A DNA stretch of 64,000 bases, taken from contig NZ_VRLV01000018.1 in NCBI RefSeq assembly GCF_009760925.1, positions 62,001 to 126,000 of the forward strand, written 5' to 3'. A model generated the notes under the pieces. That model saw only the letters and a program-made list of their open reading frames with translations. It did no database searches and had not been told where the DNA came from. The translations under genes were made by a program, and so were the position numbers. The DNA is from Nonomuraea typhae. Its GTDB lineage: Bacteria; Actinomycetota; Actinomycetes; Streptosporangiales; Streptosporangiaceae. Positions 24,315 through 33,423 of the stretch are shown one piece after another (position 1 is the first letter of the stretch; each line of letters opens with the position of its first letter).

Positions 24315-25514
24315 CTACGCCTTGCCGTGCAGGGCGCTGCCCTTCTTCCACTGCTTGAACGACATCTGCCAGAAGCCCCAGCCGTTGTTCCACTCCAGCT
24401 CACGGTCGGTGCCGACGATGTCGACGACGTCACCGCGCTGCATGTTGTCGTGGAACCACCTGGCCTGGTCCGGGCGGGAGTTGATGCAGCCGTGGCTGAC
24501 GTTGCGCACGCCCTGCGCCCAGGTGTTGTTCTTGGCGTGGACGTACTCGCCCGAGTTGGAGATGCGCACGGCGTGGTTGATCATCACGTCGTAGTAGCCC
24601 GGGTCGCCCTTCTTGCGGCCGGGAGAGATCATCCGTACCGGATTGCCACGCTCCATCGTCAGGTGGACGCCGGAGGTGGTGGTGTACTCGCGGGTCGTGG
24701 CCATGCCCGCGCTGATGCGCATGGTCAGCTTGCGCTTGCCGTCCACGTAGACGTACATCATCTTCTTGCGGGTGTCGATCTTGCTGACCTGCTTCTTGCC
24801 GACCTGCAGTGTGGCCTCGTAGTCCTTGGAACCGTAAAGACCCTTGCCGCCCTTGACACCCTCGATGTCCGCGTGGAACTTGATCTTCTGGTGCGCGGGC
24901 CAGTACTTGGCGGTGCGGTAGATGACGTAGGTGTCGTCGATCCAGCGCCAGGCGCCCTCGACCGGCTTCTCCGCCTCGACCTTCAGCGCGGCCTCGACGG
25001 CGGCCTTGTCCTTGATCGGCTGGTCGAAGCGGACCATGATCGGCGCCCCCACGCCGATCTTCTCGCCCTTGGCGTTGGGCGTGACGTCCGTGACCTTGAA
25101 CTGGCGCTCGGGCTTGTTCGTGGTGAAGGCGCTGGCCGCCTGCGTGCCGCCGGACTTGGCGGTCACGTTGTAGCCGGTGCTCGGCTTCAGCGGGACCGCG
25201 GAGACCCAGCGGGTCTTGTCGGTACTGAACTTGCCCTCGACCTGCTCACCCCCGGCCTGGACGACGACCTCGTCCAGCACGCCGCCGGCGACCTCGACCA
25301 CGACCTTCTTGTCCGGGCTCACCTTGGCGGCCCCCTGCTCAGGCGTGATCTTGATGACCGGCGCCTGCGGCGTCGCCGCGGCCTGGCCGGACTTGCCCGG
25401 CTGTCCCCCCGGACCGGCCGGAGCGCCACCACCCGAGCACGACGCGGTCAGCGCGGTGGCGACCACCAGCGCCACACCCGCCGCGGGCCTCCTCCAACCG
25501 GGCACTGTACTCAC
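24315..25514 (-). CDS. L,D-transpeptidase lipoprotein
   Basis: A 399-residue exported cell-wall enzyme making 3-3 peptidoglycan cross-links. The signal peptide ends in a lipobox (VVATALTASC). Two Ig-like (CAD) domains follow (about 45-135 and 140-245). The YkuD catalytic domain has EYVHAKNNTWAQGVRNVSHG then CINSR, with catalytic Cys and His. The C-terminal tail NNGWGFWQMSFKQW matches mycobacterial Ldt enzymes. GTG 25514 is chosen because GGGAGAGG sits six bases upstream; ATG 25532 is the alternative. A terminator follows. Confidence 0.93.
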   Translation of the reverse strand: MSTVPGWRRPAAGVALVVATALTASCSGGGAPAGPGGQPGKSGQAAATPQAPVIKITPEQGAAKVSPDKKVVVEVAGGVLDEVVVQAGGEQVEGKFSTDKTRWVSAVPLKPSTGYNVTAKSGGTQAASAFTTNKPERQFKVTDVTPNAKGEKIGVGAPIMVRFDQPIKDKAAVEAALKVEAEKPVEGAWRWIDDTYVIYRTAKYWPAHQKIKFHADIEGVKGGKGLYGSKDYEATLQVGKKQVSKIDTRKKMMYVYVDGKRKLTMRISAGMATTREYTTTSGVHLTMERGNPVRMISPGRKKGDPGYYDVMINHAVRISNSGEYVHAKNNTWAQGVRNVSHGCINSRPDQARWFHDNMQRGDVVDIVGTDRELEWNNGWGFWQMSFKQWKKGSALHGKA

Positions 25515-25680
25515 TACGGACCTCTCCCCCATTTACCTAAAACAACTCCCAAAACCTTAATGCTCCTCCTTGTGTGACGCAGAATCATTCGGGAGAGTTC
25601 GGTCACATTTCGATCACTCAGTGAGGTCAAGCCCAGGTCAAGGGCGTTTCAAGTTCGCTGGTAGGGCATAGCCTGAGCGG

Positions 25681-26763
25681 ATGCTTAGGGCCGGACCGCA
25701 AAGGATGAGCAAAAGGCTCGCGTGGCTGGATGCGCTGCGCGGGCTGGCCGCCGTCCTCGTGGTCTACGAGCACGCCATCGCCGCCCTCTGGCCCGCCATG
25801 CACCAGGCGAGCGGGTTCTGGTTCGCCGCCGGATGGTGCGGTGTCATGGTGTTCTTCCTGGCCAGCGGCTACATCGTGCCCGCCTCACTGGAACGCCGCG
25901 ACAACATGCGCGCGTTCTGGATCGGCCGCGCCTTCCGCCTCTACCCCCTGTGGGCGCTGTGCGTGGCCGGCGCCCTCCTGCTCTTCCCCGTCACCGGCTC
26001 GCCCTTGGCCCACCTGAGCATGCTCCAGGACCTGCTCGGCGTGCCCAGCGCCGTCAGCGTCCTGTGGACCCTCTCCTACGAGATGGCCTTCTACCTGCTG
26101 GTGAGCGCCCTGTTCACGCTCGGCGCCCATCGCCGCAGCACCGAACTCGCCCTCGTCCTGACCGCCGCCGCCCTCGCCGGCGCCACCCTGCTGCCCACGG
26201 GCCTGCTCACCGGCGCCCCGCTCGTGCCCCTGGCCGTCCTGGCCGCCGGCCTCGCCGCCGTCCTGAGTTCTCATGACCGGGTACGGCAGGCCGGCGCGGC
26301 CGTCCTCCTCGTGGCGGTCGTCGGCCTGCTCGCGGTCAACGGACGGCTGCCCGCCTGGCAGAGCCTCATCGTGGTGGCCACGATGTTCTCCGGCACCGCG
26401 TTGTACCGGGCCGAACAGGGGCAGATCAGCTGGGCCAAGGCGTGGCTGGTGCTGGCGGTGCCCGGCACCGGCGTGCTGCTGTCACCGGGCACCAACCTCA
26501 AGACCGCGTTCGTGGCCGCGTGGGCGATCTTCCTGGCCGGGATGGCGCTGCGCGGACGGCCGGTGCCGTACGTGCTGAGCTGGCTCGGCCTGGTGAGCTA
26601 CTCGGTCTATCTGCTCCATCCGCTGCTGCTCCGGGTGCTGCCCGCGGTGTGGGCGGTACCGGCCACGTTCGCGCTCAGCGCGCTGACCTGGCGCTGGGTG
26701 GAGGCCCCTGCCCAGCGCCTGGGCCGCCGCCTGGCAGCGCGCCTCGCACCCGATCCGTCATGA
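25681..26763 (+). CDS. Acyltransferase 3 family membrane protein
   Basis: An OafA-like integral membrane O-acyltransferase of 360 residues with about ten hydrophobic segments. The family start RLAWLDALRGLAAVLVVYEH contains the catalytic-type His; FFLASGYIVPASLERRD, FWIGRAFRLYPLW and the C-terminal LVSYSVYLLHPLLLRVL and RWVEAPAQRLGRRL are all typical. It would acylate a surface sugar or wall polymer. ATG 25681 follows GAGCGG; ATG 25705 is possible but has its purine run touching the codon. Divergent from the L,D-transpeptidase. Confidence 0.9.
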   Translation: MLRAGPQRMSKRLAWLDALRGLAAVLVVYEHAIAALWPAMHQASGFWFAAGWCGVMVFFLASGYIVPASLERRDNMRAFWIGRAFRLYPLWALCVAGALLLFPVTGSPLAHLSMLQDLLGVPSAVSVLWTLSYEMAFYLLVSALFTLGAHRRSTELALVLTAAALAGATLLPTGLLTGAPLVPLAVLAAGLAAVLSSHDRVRQAGAAVLLVAVVGLLAVNGRLPAWQSLIVVATMFSGTALYRAEQGQISWAKAWLVLAVPGTGVLLSPGTNLKTAFVAAWAIFLAGMALRGRPVPYVLSWLGLVSYSVYLLHPLLLRVLPAVWAVPATFALSALTWRWVEAPAQRLGRRLAARLAPDPS

Positions 26764-26849
26764 CCCGAAGGGGATGCCGTCGAAGGTGCCGGACAGGGAG
26801 GGCCGGGTGGCGGACTCGGCCAGGCCGAGCACCGGGCCCAGCAGCCAGT

Positions 26850-27605
26850 TCAGGCGCCGGCTTCGAGCACGGCGAGGTCGCGCACCGCATAACGGTGATG
26901 CTCGACCTCTTCCTGCAGCACCACCTTGAGGCAACGGCGCACGACGTACTCCTGGTCGGGATACGGGTCCGCCGGTTTGCGACCGCAGACCCGATCGAGC
27001 TCGGCCTCGGTGAGCTCGTCGACGATACGCCGCATCGTGGCCATGCGGGCGAACCGCGGCACGAGCGCCTCGTCGAGGGTCGGGGTGGCTTCGAGGGTGA
27101 GACCGAGCTTCGCCGTCTCGTCGGGTGGCATCCCGCTGTAAGGAAAGCCCAGCGGATGGTACGGCGCCGCCTCCTCCAGCACGGCATTGCCGAGCCAGGC
27201 ATCGCCGGCGAACAGCAGGTGCCGTTGGGTCTCGACCAGCGACCACTCGCCGTTGACCTGCTCGTGCAACGTGGCCTCGGGCAACAGCCTGGCGCGGTCG
27301 AGTGTCGCCGCCCACAGCGCCTCGATGGCAGCCCAGGCAGCCCGGTAGTCGTCGGGGGATGCGGCCTCACGCGCCAGCACCCGCGTGGGGTGCCGCCGGT
27401 CGAGCTCGGCTTCGACGTAGGCGCTCACGTCGACGTCGTTGACGACGAGACGCTCGAAGTCGCCACCGAGGTAGACGTCGCTCCCATAGCAGTCGACGAT
27501 CTTCAGGCCGCTGACCCCGCAATCGCGAATCTCGAGGCCGGCAAGGTCGGACAAGTGGATGCGGGCACCACGGAACTGGTCGCTCTGGGCGTACTCGGCA
27601 GCCAT
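26850..27605 (-). CDS. DinB-superfamily protein with N-terminal pentapeptide-like segment
   Basis: A protein of 251 residues from ATG 27605 (266 from the GTG at 27650). The first 65 residues (FRGARIHLSDLAGLEIRDCG, VSGLKIVDCYGSDVYLGGDF) resemble a pentapeptide-like beta helix. The rest is a four-helix DinB-like fold with metal-type residues: GEWSLVETQRHLLFAGDAWL (His) and VVLQEEVEHHRYAVRDLA (HH). This family binds a metal and acts as thiol-dependent transferase or unknown enzyme. It converges on the acyltransferase gene with an 86-bp gap. Confidence 0.75.
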   Translation of the reverse strand: MAAEYAQSDQFRGARIHLSDLAGLEIRDCGVSGLKIVDCYGSDVYLGGDFERLVVNDVDVSAYVEAELDRRHPTRVLAREAASPDDYRAAWAAIEALWAATLDRARLLPEATLHEQVNGEWSLVETQRHLLFAGDAWLGNAVLEEAAPYHPLGFPYSGMPPDETAKLGLTLEATPTLDEALVPRFARMATMRRIVDELTEAELDRVCGRKPADPYPDQEYVVRRCLKVVLQEEVEHHRYAVRDLAVLEAGA

Positions 27606-27740
27606 CAGGGCAGTCTTCCGCACCCGTCCCGCCTGCGCCACCTTTGGCACCTGAGTTTCATGTGTCAGGGATCCCGCGCGCCACGCCGTTGCGACTCGGC
27701 CGCGGGGACGATTCCGTTCTAGGGACCTGCTCCCAGCCCG

Positions 27741-29966
27741 TTATGTGACCGACAGGCGGTGAGTCAGGCCGGTGTGGCGGCGGCCGGCGCCGCGGGTGCG
27801 GATCGCCTGGCCCAGGGCGCGGCGTGAGCCCACGATCACCACGAGCTTCTTGGCCCGGGTGATGGCGGTGTAGAGCAGGTTGCGCTGCAGCATCATCCAC
27901 GCGCTGGTGGCCAGCGGCACCACCACGCACGGGTACTCGCTGCCCTGGGAGCGATGGATGGAGACGGCGTAGGCGTGGGCCAGTTCGTCGAGCTCGTCGA
28001 AGGAGTAGTCGACGTGCTCGTCCTCGTCGGTGAGCACGGTGAGTTTGTGGTCGTCGGGTGAGATCGCCTCCACGACGCCGACCGTGCCGTTGAACACCCC
28101 GGCGGCGCCCTTGTCATAGTTGTTGCGCAGCTGGGTGACCTTGTCGCCGACCCGGAAGACCCGCCCGCCGTACCGGCGCTCGGGCAGGTCCTCGCGCGAG
28201 GGGGTCAGCGCTTCCTGCAGGGCCATGTTGAGCGCGCCCGCGCCGGCGGCGCCGCGGTGCATGGGCGCGAGGACCTGGATGTCGCGGCGCGGGTTGAGGC
28301 GGAACTTGCGCGGGATGCGGCGGGCCACCACGTCCACGGTCATCTGGGCGATCTCCTCCGGCTCCTCGCAGGGGAACAGGAAGAAGTCCTGCATGCCCTC
28401 CAGCACCGGATGCCGGCCGGAGTTGACCCGGTGGGCGTTGACCACCACGCCCGATTCGGCCGCCTGGCGGAAGATCTGCGTCAGCCGTACCCTCGGGATC
28501 TCCTCGGCGGCGAGCAGGTCCTTGAGCACCTCGCCCGCGCCGACCGACGGGAGCTGGTCGACGTCGCCGACGAACAGCAGGTGCGTGCCCGGCGCGATCG
28601 CCTTGACGAGCTTGTTGGCCAGCAGCAGGTCCAGCATCGACGCCTCGTCGACCACCACCAGGTCGGCGTCGAGCGGGTTGTCGCGGTCGAAGGTGGCCTC
28701 GCCGCCGGGGCGCAGCTGCAGCAGGCGATGGACCGTGGTGGCCTCATGCCCGGTCAGCTCGGCCAGCCGCTTGGCCGCGCGGCCGGTCGGGGCGGCCAGG
28801 ATGACGCGGGCGCGCTTGGCGCGGGCCAGCAGCACGACGGAGCGGACGGTGAAGCTCTTGCCGCAGCCCGGGCCGCCGGTGAGGACCGCGACCTTCTCGG
28901 TCAGCGCCAGACGTACGGCCTGGCGTTGCTCGGCCGCGAGCTCGGCGCCGGTCTGGCTCTGCAGCCAGGTCTCGGCGCGTTCCCAGTCGACCTCCGCGAA
29001 GGATTTCAGCCGGTCGTGGCCGTTGCGCAGCAGCGCGTTGAGGCCGGCGGCGAGGGAGATCTCGGCCCGGTGGAAGGGCACCAGGTAGACGGCCGGGACG
29101 GTGTTCTCGCCCGCCGGGATCTCCTCGCGGACCACCTCGTCTGCGGCGGCCGACTCGTCCAGGCAGGCGGCGACGAGGTCGGCGGGCACGTCGAGGATCT
29201 TGACGGCGTCGCCGACGAGGTTGGGGGCCGGCAGGTAGCAGTGCCCGTCGTCGGCGGCCTGGGACAGGGTGTAGCGCAGCCCCGCCTTGACGCGTTCGGG
29301 GCTGTCGTGCGGGATCCCGACGGCCTGGGCGATGGTGTCGGCCGTCTTGAACCCGATGCCCCAGACGTCGTCGGCCAACTGGTACGGCCGAGTTTTCACG
29401 ACTTCCACCGATTTATCGCCGTATTGCTTGTAAATCCGGACGGCGATGGAGGTCGACACCCCCACCCCCTGCAGGAAGATCATCACCTCCTTGATGACCT
29501 TCTGCTCCTCCCAGGCGGCGGCGATCATCTTCGTCCTCTTGGGCCCCAGCCCCGGCACCTCGACCAGCCGCTCCGGCTCCTTCTCGATGACCTCCAGCGT
29601 GTCGGTCCCGAAGTGCCCCACGATCCGCTCGGCCATCTTGGGCCCGATCCCCTTGATCAGCCCCGACCCCAGGTACCGCTGGATCCCCTGGACCGTGGCG
29701 GGCAGCACGGTGGTGTAGGACCAGACCTCGAACTGCCGGCCGTACCGAGGATGCGAGGTCCACCGCCCGGTCATCCGCAGAGACTCACCGACCTGCGCCC
29801 CGAGCAGCGGCCCCACCACGGTGAGCAACTCGTTCCCCGACCGCTCGGTGGCCACCCGCGCGATGGTGTAGCCCGAGGTTTCGTCGGCGTAGGTCACCCG
29901 CTCGAGGACCGCCGTGAGCTGCGTACTGGGCGCGCGTTCTTGCACGTGTCCCAGTAAATCAGCCAT
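27741..29966 (-). CDS. RecD2-like ATP-dependent DNA helicase
   Basis: A 741-residue SF1B helicase of the RecD2/TraA class acting 5' to 3' without RecBC. An N-terminal OB-like region (about 20-90) is followed by tandem helix-hairpin-helix units (LIKGIGPKMAERIVGHFG, LVEVPGLGPKRTKMIAAAW). The helicase core has Walker A TGGPGCGKSFT, motif II VVVDEASML, motif III LFVGDVDQLPSVGAGEVL, and C-terminal YAVSIHRSQGSEYPCVVVPL and LLYTAITRAKKLVVIVGS. ATG 29966 is chosen; the frame continues to 30233 through Arg-rich non-family sequence. A housekeeping repair gene. Confidence 0.93.
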   Translation of the reverse strand: MADLLGHVQERAPSTQLTAVLERVTYADETSGYTIARVATERSGNELLTVVGPLLGAQVGESLRMTGRWTSHPRYGRQFEVWSYTTVLPATVQGIQRYLGSGLIKGIGPKMAERIVGHFGTDTLEVIEKEPERLVEVPGLGPKRTKMIAAAWEEQKVIKEVMIFLQGVGVSTSIAVRIYKQYGDKSVEVVKTRPYQLADDVWGIGFKTADTIAQAVGIPHDSPERVKAGLRYTLSQAADDGHCYLPAPNLVGDAVKILDVPADLVAACLDESAAADEVVREEIPAGENTVPAVYLVPFHRAEISLAAGLNALLRNGHDRLKSFAEVDWERAETWLQSQTGAELAAEQRQAVRLALTEKVAVLTGGPGCGKSFTVRSVVLLARAKRARVILAAPTGRAAKRLAELTGHEATTVHRLLQLRPGGEATFDRDNPLDADLVVVDEASMLDLLLANKLVKAIAPGTHLLFVGDVDQLPSVGAGEVLKDLLAAEEIPRVRLTQIFRQAAESGVVVNAHRVNSGRHPVLEGMQDFFLFPCEEPEEIAQMTVDVVARRIPRKFRLNPRRDIQVLAPMHRGAAGAGALNMALQEALTPSREDLPERRYGGRVFRVGDKVTQLRNNYDKGAAGVFNGTVGVVEAISPDDHKLTVLTDEDEHVDYSFDELDELAHAYAVSIHRSQGSEYPCVVVPLATSAWMMLQRNLLYTAITRAKKLVVIVGSRRALGQAIRTRGAGRRHTGLTHRLSVT

Positions 29967-30183
29967 CGCCGACGGCAGCGGGCGTGCGGCCGCACCCGCG
30001 GCACCCCAAAAGCTGGGAACCGGCGGACGGCCAGGTCGGGCAAGGGATGCTGGTGTCATCGCCTTGACCAGGGTGTATAGGGATTCGGATATGAGTCGGC
30101 GGCCGATATCGCTATTGGACAAGATCCACGCAGACCTGTTTTGCTCCTGGCTTCCGCAACCCCGACCAGCAAGGACAGGTGAC

Positions 30184-31086
30184 ATGCGCCGAGCCGCCCT
30201 CACGATGACCGTCTCCCTCCTGGCCCTCAGCACCCTGACCGCCCCGGCCCAGGCCGCCGCCCGTCCATCCGTGAACGTGGACGTGGACGTGAACGTGGAC
30301 CGCGAGCTGCGCGCCCTGGAGCAGTCGTTCGACGGCCGGATCGGCGCCTACGCCGTCGACACCGCCACCGGCAAGACCGTCGGCTACCGGGCGGGCGAGA
30401 TCTTCCCGCTGCTGTCCACGTTCAAGGCGCCGTTGTGCGCGGCGGCGCTGCATCGGGCCCGCACGAGCGAGCGCGGCCTGATGAGCAAGCGGGTGACGTG
30501 GACGAAGGAGGACCTCAAGCCCAACTCCCCCGTGACGGAGAAGCACGTGGAGGACGGCTTGACCGTCGCCGAGCTGTGCGAGGCCACGATCACGCTGAGC
30601 GACAACACCGCCGGCAACATGGTGCTCAAGCAGATCGGCGGCCCGGGCGGGCTGACCCGGTACTTCCGCTCGCTGAAGGACCCGGTCTCCCGCCTGGACC
30701 GCTGGGAGACCGAGCTCAACGACTGGAAGCCCGGCGAGAAGCGTGACACCACGACCCCGGCCGCGATCTCCCGCGACCTGCGGGCGGTGTCGGCGGGCAA
30801 CGCCCTGCACCCCAAGGACCGCGAGCAGCTGAACGCCTGGCTGGTCGCCAGCAAGACCGGCGGTGAGCGGATCCGCGCCGGGCTGCCGAAGTCCTGGACG
30901 GTGGGCGACAAGACGGGCACCAACACCGAGATCGGCGGGGGCAACGACATCGCGGTCATCTGGCCGGGCAAGTCGGCCAAGCCGATCATCATGTCGGTGT
31001 ACACCACCCGCGAGACCCCGGCCGTGGACAACACGGTTCTGGCCAAGACCGCGACGATTCTGGCGCGAGCGCTGGGCAGGCTCTGA
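30184..31086 (+). CDS. Class A beta-lactamase
   Basis: A 300-residue exported penicillin-hydrolysing serine enzyme. Signal peptide 1-25 (ALSTLTAPAQAAA) is followed by an odd alternating Val-Asp stretch (VNVDVDVNVD, 30-39). Ambler motifs are present: S78-TFK-81, SDN in ITLSDNTAGN, the omega-loop Glu in RLDRWETELN and KTGT in VGDKTGTN. ATG 30184 follows AAGGACAGG. The esterase gene starts 21 bp downstream on the same strand, so the two may be cotranscribed. No BlaR/BlaI-type regulator is adjacent. Confidence 0.94.
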   Translation: MRRAALTMTVSLLALSTLTAPAQAAARPSVNVDVDVNVDRELRALEQSFDGRIGAYAVDTATGKTVGYRAGEIFPLLSTFKAPLCAAALHRARTSERGLMSKRVTWTKEDLKPNSPVTEKHVEDGLTVAELCEATITLSDNTAGNMVLKQIGGPGGLTRYFRSLKDPVSRLDRWETELNDWKPGEKRDTTTPAAISRDLRAVSAGNALHPKDREQLNAWLVASKTGGERIRAGLPKSWTVGDKTGTNTEIGGGNDIAVIWPGKSAKPIIMSVYTTRETPAVDNTVLAKTATILARALGRL

Positions 31087-31106
31087 CGTCATGCCATGAT
31101 CGATGG

Positions 31107-32033
31107 ATGGTCGCCCGGATCGTCTGCGCGCTGACGGCCGTCCTGCTGACGGCCGCCTGCGCGGGCGCACCCATGCACGAAACCAGCAGACCCACCGGGA
31201 TCTCCTGCACGATCAAGCCGGGTGAGCACACCCTGCGGCACGCCGGGCTGAACCGCCGGTACCTGCTGGCACTCCCGGCGAGGGGCCGCGGCCCGTGGCC
31301 GATCGTGCTGAACCTCCACGGCCTCGGCTCCAACGCCGCCCGGCAGGCGCTCAGGAGCCGCCTGCCCCAGGCGGGCGCCGCCCGCGGCTACGCGGTCGTC
31401 ACCCCTCAGGTCGCCCCGCGCCGCATGGCGTGGACGCTGCCCGGCTACTACGGCCCCGACGACACCGGCTATCTCACCACGCTCCTCGACACGCTCGTGG
31501 CCAAGGGCTGCGCGGTGAAGGGGCAGCAGTTCGCGGCGGGCATGTCCTACGGCGGCGCCATGTCCGCGGCGCTGGTGTGCGGGATGAACGGGCGGCTGGC
31601 CGCGGTGGCCCCCGTGGCGGGGTTCAATGTCGTGCCGCCGTGCGAGGAGGCCAGGCCGACCACGATCATCGCCTTTCACGGCACCGGCGACCAGACCGTC
31701 CCGTATCGGGGCGGTCATCCCTTCGCCCGCTCCGACAGCCGCCTGCGGACGCTGGCCAGGCTGGTGACGCTGCCCGCCGTGGAGAGCACGGCGCGCAAGT
31801 GGGCGGCGATCATGGGGTGCGGCGCCGCGGTCACCTCGAGGGTGAGGCCAGGGGTACGGCTGCGCGCATGGCGGGGCTGCCGGGAGGAGGCGAGCGTGCG
31901 CCTGTACACGATCGGCGGCGCCGGCCATGTGTGGCCCAGGCCCGGCTCGGGCGGCCGGATCGACGCGGCGGAGCTGATCCTGAACGCCTTCGACGCGGTG
32001 CGGAAGGCTAGGAGCGGGCGGCGGGGCGGCTGA
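31107..32033 (+). CDS. PHB-depolymerase-like esterase (LpqC type), lipoprotein
   Basis: A 308-residue exported alpha/beta hydrolase. The signal peptide ends in an LTAAC lipobox (Cys 18). Catalytic elements are NLHGLGSNAA (oxyanion), FAAGMSYGGAMSAALVC (Ser elbow), AFHGTGDQTVPYRGG (Asp region) and GGAGHVWPRPG (His). The family includes feruloyl and polyhydroxyalkanoate esterases. The start lies 21 bp after the beta-lactamase stop. Its 3' end overlaps the convergent ArsR gene by 26 bp. Confidence 0.87.
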   Translation: MVARIVCALTAVLLTAACAGAPMHETSRPTGISCTIKPGEHTLRHAGLNRRYLLALPARGRGPWPIVLNLHGLGSNAARQALRSRLPQAGAARGYAVVTPQVAPRRMAWTLPGYYGPDDTGYLTTLLDTLVAKGCAVKGQQFAAGMSYGGAMSAALVCGMNGRLAAVAPVAGFNVVPPCEEARPTTIIAFHGTGDQTVPYRGGHPFARSDSRLRTLARLVTLPAVESTARKWAAIMGCGAAVTSRVRPGVRLRAWRGCREEASVRLYTIGGAGHVWPRPGSGGRIDAAELILNAFDAVRKARSGRRGG

Positions 32034-32325
32034 TCAGGGCCTCGATCAGGCCGGGGAAGACGTGGTCGAGGTCGTCGCGGCGCAGGGTGTTCATGCGGGC
32101 GGTGCCGACGTAGTACTGCCGGATCAGCCCGGCCTCGCGCAGCACGTTGAAGTGGTGGGTGGCGGTGGACTTGCTGACCGGGATGTCGAAGTCGCCGCAT
32201 TTGATGTCCAGGCCGGTGGTGTCGAGCTGGGTGACGATGCTGCGCCGTACCGGATCGACGAGGGCCTCGAGCACCTGCTGGAGCGCGAACTGCGACGGGT
32301 CGGGGTGCGGCGGCGTGCGTTCCAT
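32008..32325 (-). CDS. ArsR-family winged-helix repressor
   Basis: A 105-residue regulator: LEALVDPVRRSIVTQLDTTG, then SKSTATHHFNVLREAGLIRQ as recognition helix and YYVGTARMNTLRRDDLDHVF as the wing. A single Cys (DIKCGDF) lies near the DNA-binding unit, with no classical metal motif, so a redox or small-molecule signal is more likely than metal. Divergent from the quinone oxidoreductase gene at 32392, which it probably represses through the shared 66-bp promoter region. Only ATG 32325 fits the domain. Confidence 0.88.
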   Translation of the reverse strand: MERTPPHPDPSQFALQQVLEALVDPVRRSIVTQLDTTGLDIKCGDFDIPVSKSTATHHFNVLREAGLIRQYYVGTARMNTLRRDDLDHVFPGLIEALISRPAARS

Positions 32326-32334
32326 GCCCCCCAG

Positions 32335-32371
32335 AGTACGACACTCATCGAAGTTTGACACCCATCGTACT
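32335..32371. promoter_or_regulatory. Probable ArsR operator
   Basis: AGTACGA at 32335 and TCGTACT at 32365 form a perfect 7-bp dyad with long spacing. Within it ACACTCATCG and ACACCCATCG are direct repeats 18 bp apart, with TTTGACA between. It covers the whole space between the divergent ArsR and oxidoreductase genes. Confidence 0.45.
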
Positions 32372-32391
32372 TTTCCTCCACACTCCGAGCC

Positions 32392-33399
32392 ATGACGAGG
32401 ACTGTGCGTTTTCACGAAATAGGCGGACCCGAGGTCATGCGGCTCGAAGACGTGGATCCGGGGCAACCGGGGCCCGGCGAGGTGCTGATCCGGGTGGAGG
32501 CGATCGGGGTCAACCGGGCCGAGGCGCTGTTCCGCAGCGGGACCTACATCGAGCCCGTCAGGAAGCTGCCCGCCAGGCTCGGCACCGAGGCGGCCGGCGT
32601 CGTGGAGGCGCTCGGCCCCGGGGTGAACCGGTTCGAGAAGGGGCAGGCGGTCAGCGTCGTGCCGTCCTTCTCCGCCAACGACTACGGGGTCTACGCCGAG
32701 CGGGCCGTGGTCCCGGCCTCCGCGCTGGTGCACCGTCCCGACGGCGTGGACGCGGTCACCGGAGCCGCCGTCTGGATGCCGTACGTGACCGCCTACGGCG
32801 CGCTCGTCGAGGTCGGCGGCATGCGGGCCGGCGACACGGTCGTGCTCAACGCGGCCTCCAGCGGAGTCGGCCTGGGCGCCGTCCACACCGCCAACCGGGT
32901 GGGCGCCACGCCGATCGCCGTCACCCGCACCCGTGCCAAGGCGCGGCGGCTGCTGGACGAGGGCGCGGCCGAGGTGATCGTCGCCGCCGAGACGGACGTC
33001 CCCGAGCGTGTGCTGGCGCTGACCGGCGGGCGCGGCGCCGAGTTCGTCTTCGACGCCGTCGCCGGTCCCGCCGTGGCCGAGCTCGCCCGCGCCGTCGCCC
33101 CGGGCGGCACCCACTTCCTGTACGGCGGGCTCAGCGGCAGGCCGTTCGCCTACCCGGGCTTCGACCTGGGCATGCCCGCCTGGAACCTGCGCACCTACAC
33201 GATGCTGGAAACCACCCGGGACCCCGAACGCCTGCGCCGCGCCGCCGCGTTCGTCACCTCCGGCCTGCGCGGCGGCGCCTTCCGCCCGGTGATCGACCGG
33301 TTGTTCCCGCTGGAGGAGATCGTCCAGGCGCACCGGCACATGGACTCCGGCGACCAGTTCGGCAAGATCGTGGTCACGGTCCCGGCAGGGGCGAGCTGA
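32392..33399 (+). CDS. MDR-type NADPH:quinone oxidoreductase
   Basis: A 335-residue zinc-independent medium-chain reductase. The GroES-like N-terminal part is MTRTVRFHEIGGPEVMRLED and LGTEAAGVVEALGPGVN; the Rossmann part is VVLNAASSGVGLGAVHTANR and FVFDAVAGPAVAELARAVAP. It should reduce quinones or enones with NADPH. The gene is divergent from the ArsR repressor and followed 25 bp later by a serine hydrolase gene. It resembles the family of the stub at 19870-20022, but the two are not close copies. Confidence 0.9.
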   Translation: MTRTVRFHEIGGPEVMRLEDVDPGQPGPGEVLIRVEAIGVNRAEALFRSGTYIEPVRKLPARLGTEAAGVVEALGPGVNRFEKGQAVSVVPSFSANDYGVYAERAVVPASALVHRPDGVDAVTGAAVWMPYVTAYGALVEVGGMRAGDTVVLNAASSGVGLGAVHTANRVGATPIAVTRTRAKARRLLDEGAAEVIVAAETDVPERVLALTGGRGAEFVFDAVAGPAVAELARAVAPGGTHFLYGGLSGRPFAYPGFDLGMPAWNLRTYTMLETTRDPERLRRAAAFVTSGLRGGAFRPVIDRLFPLEEIVQAHRHMDSGDQFGKIVVTVPAGAS

Positions 33400-33423
33400 T
33401 CGGCAGCACTACCCTGGACTGCC

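Noticed and set aside
28257..29957. A 566-codon plus-strand frame over the RecD2-like helicase
   Set aside because: Composition is His/Gly/Val/Leu biased with no family motif, and all helicase motifs are on the minus strand.
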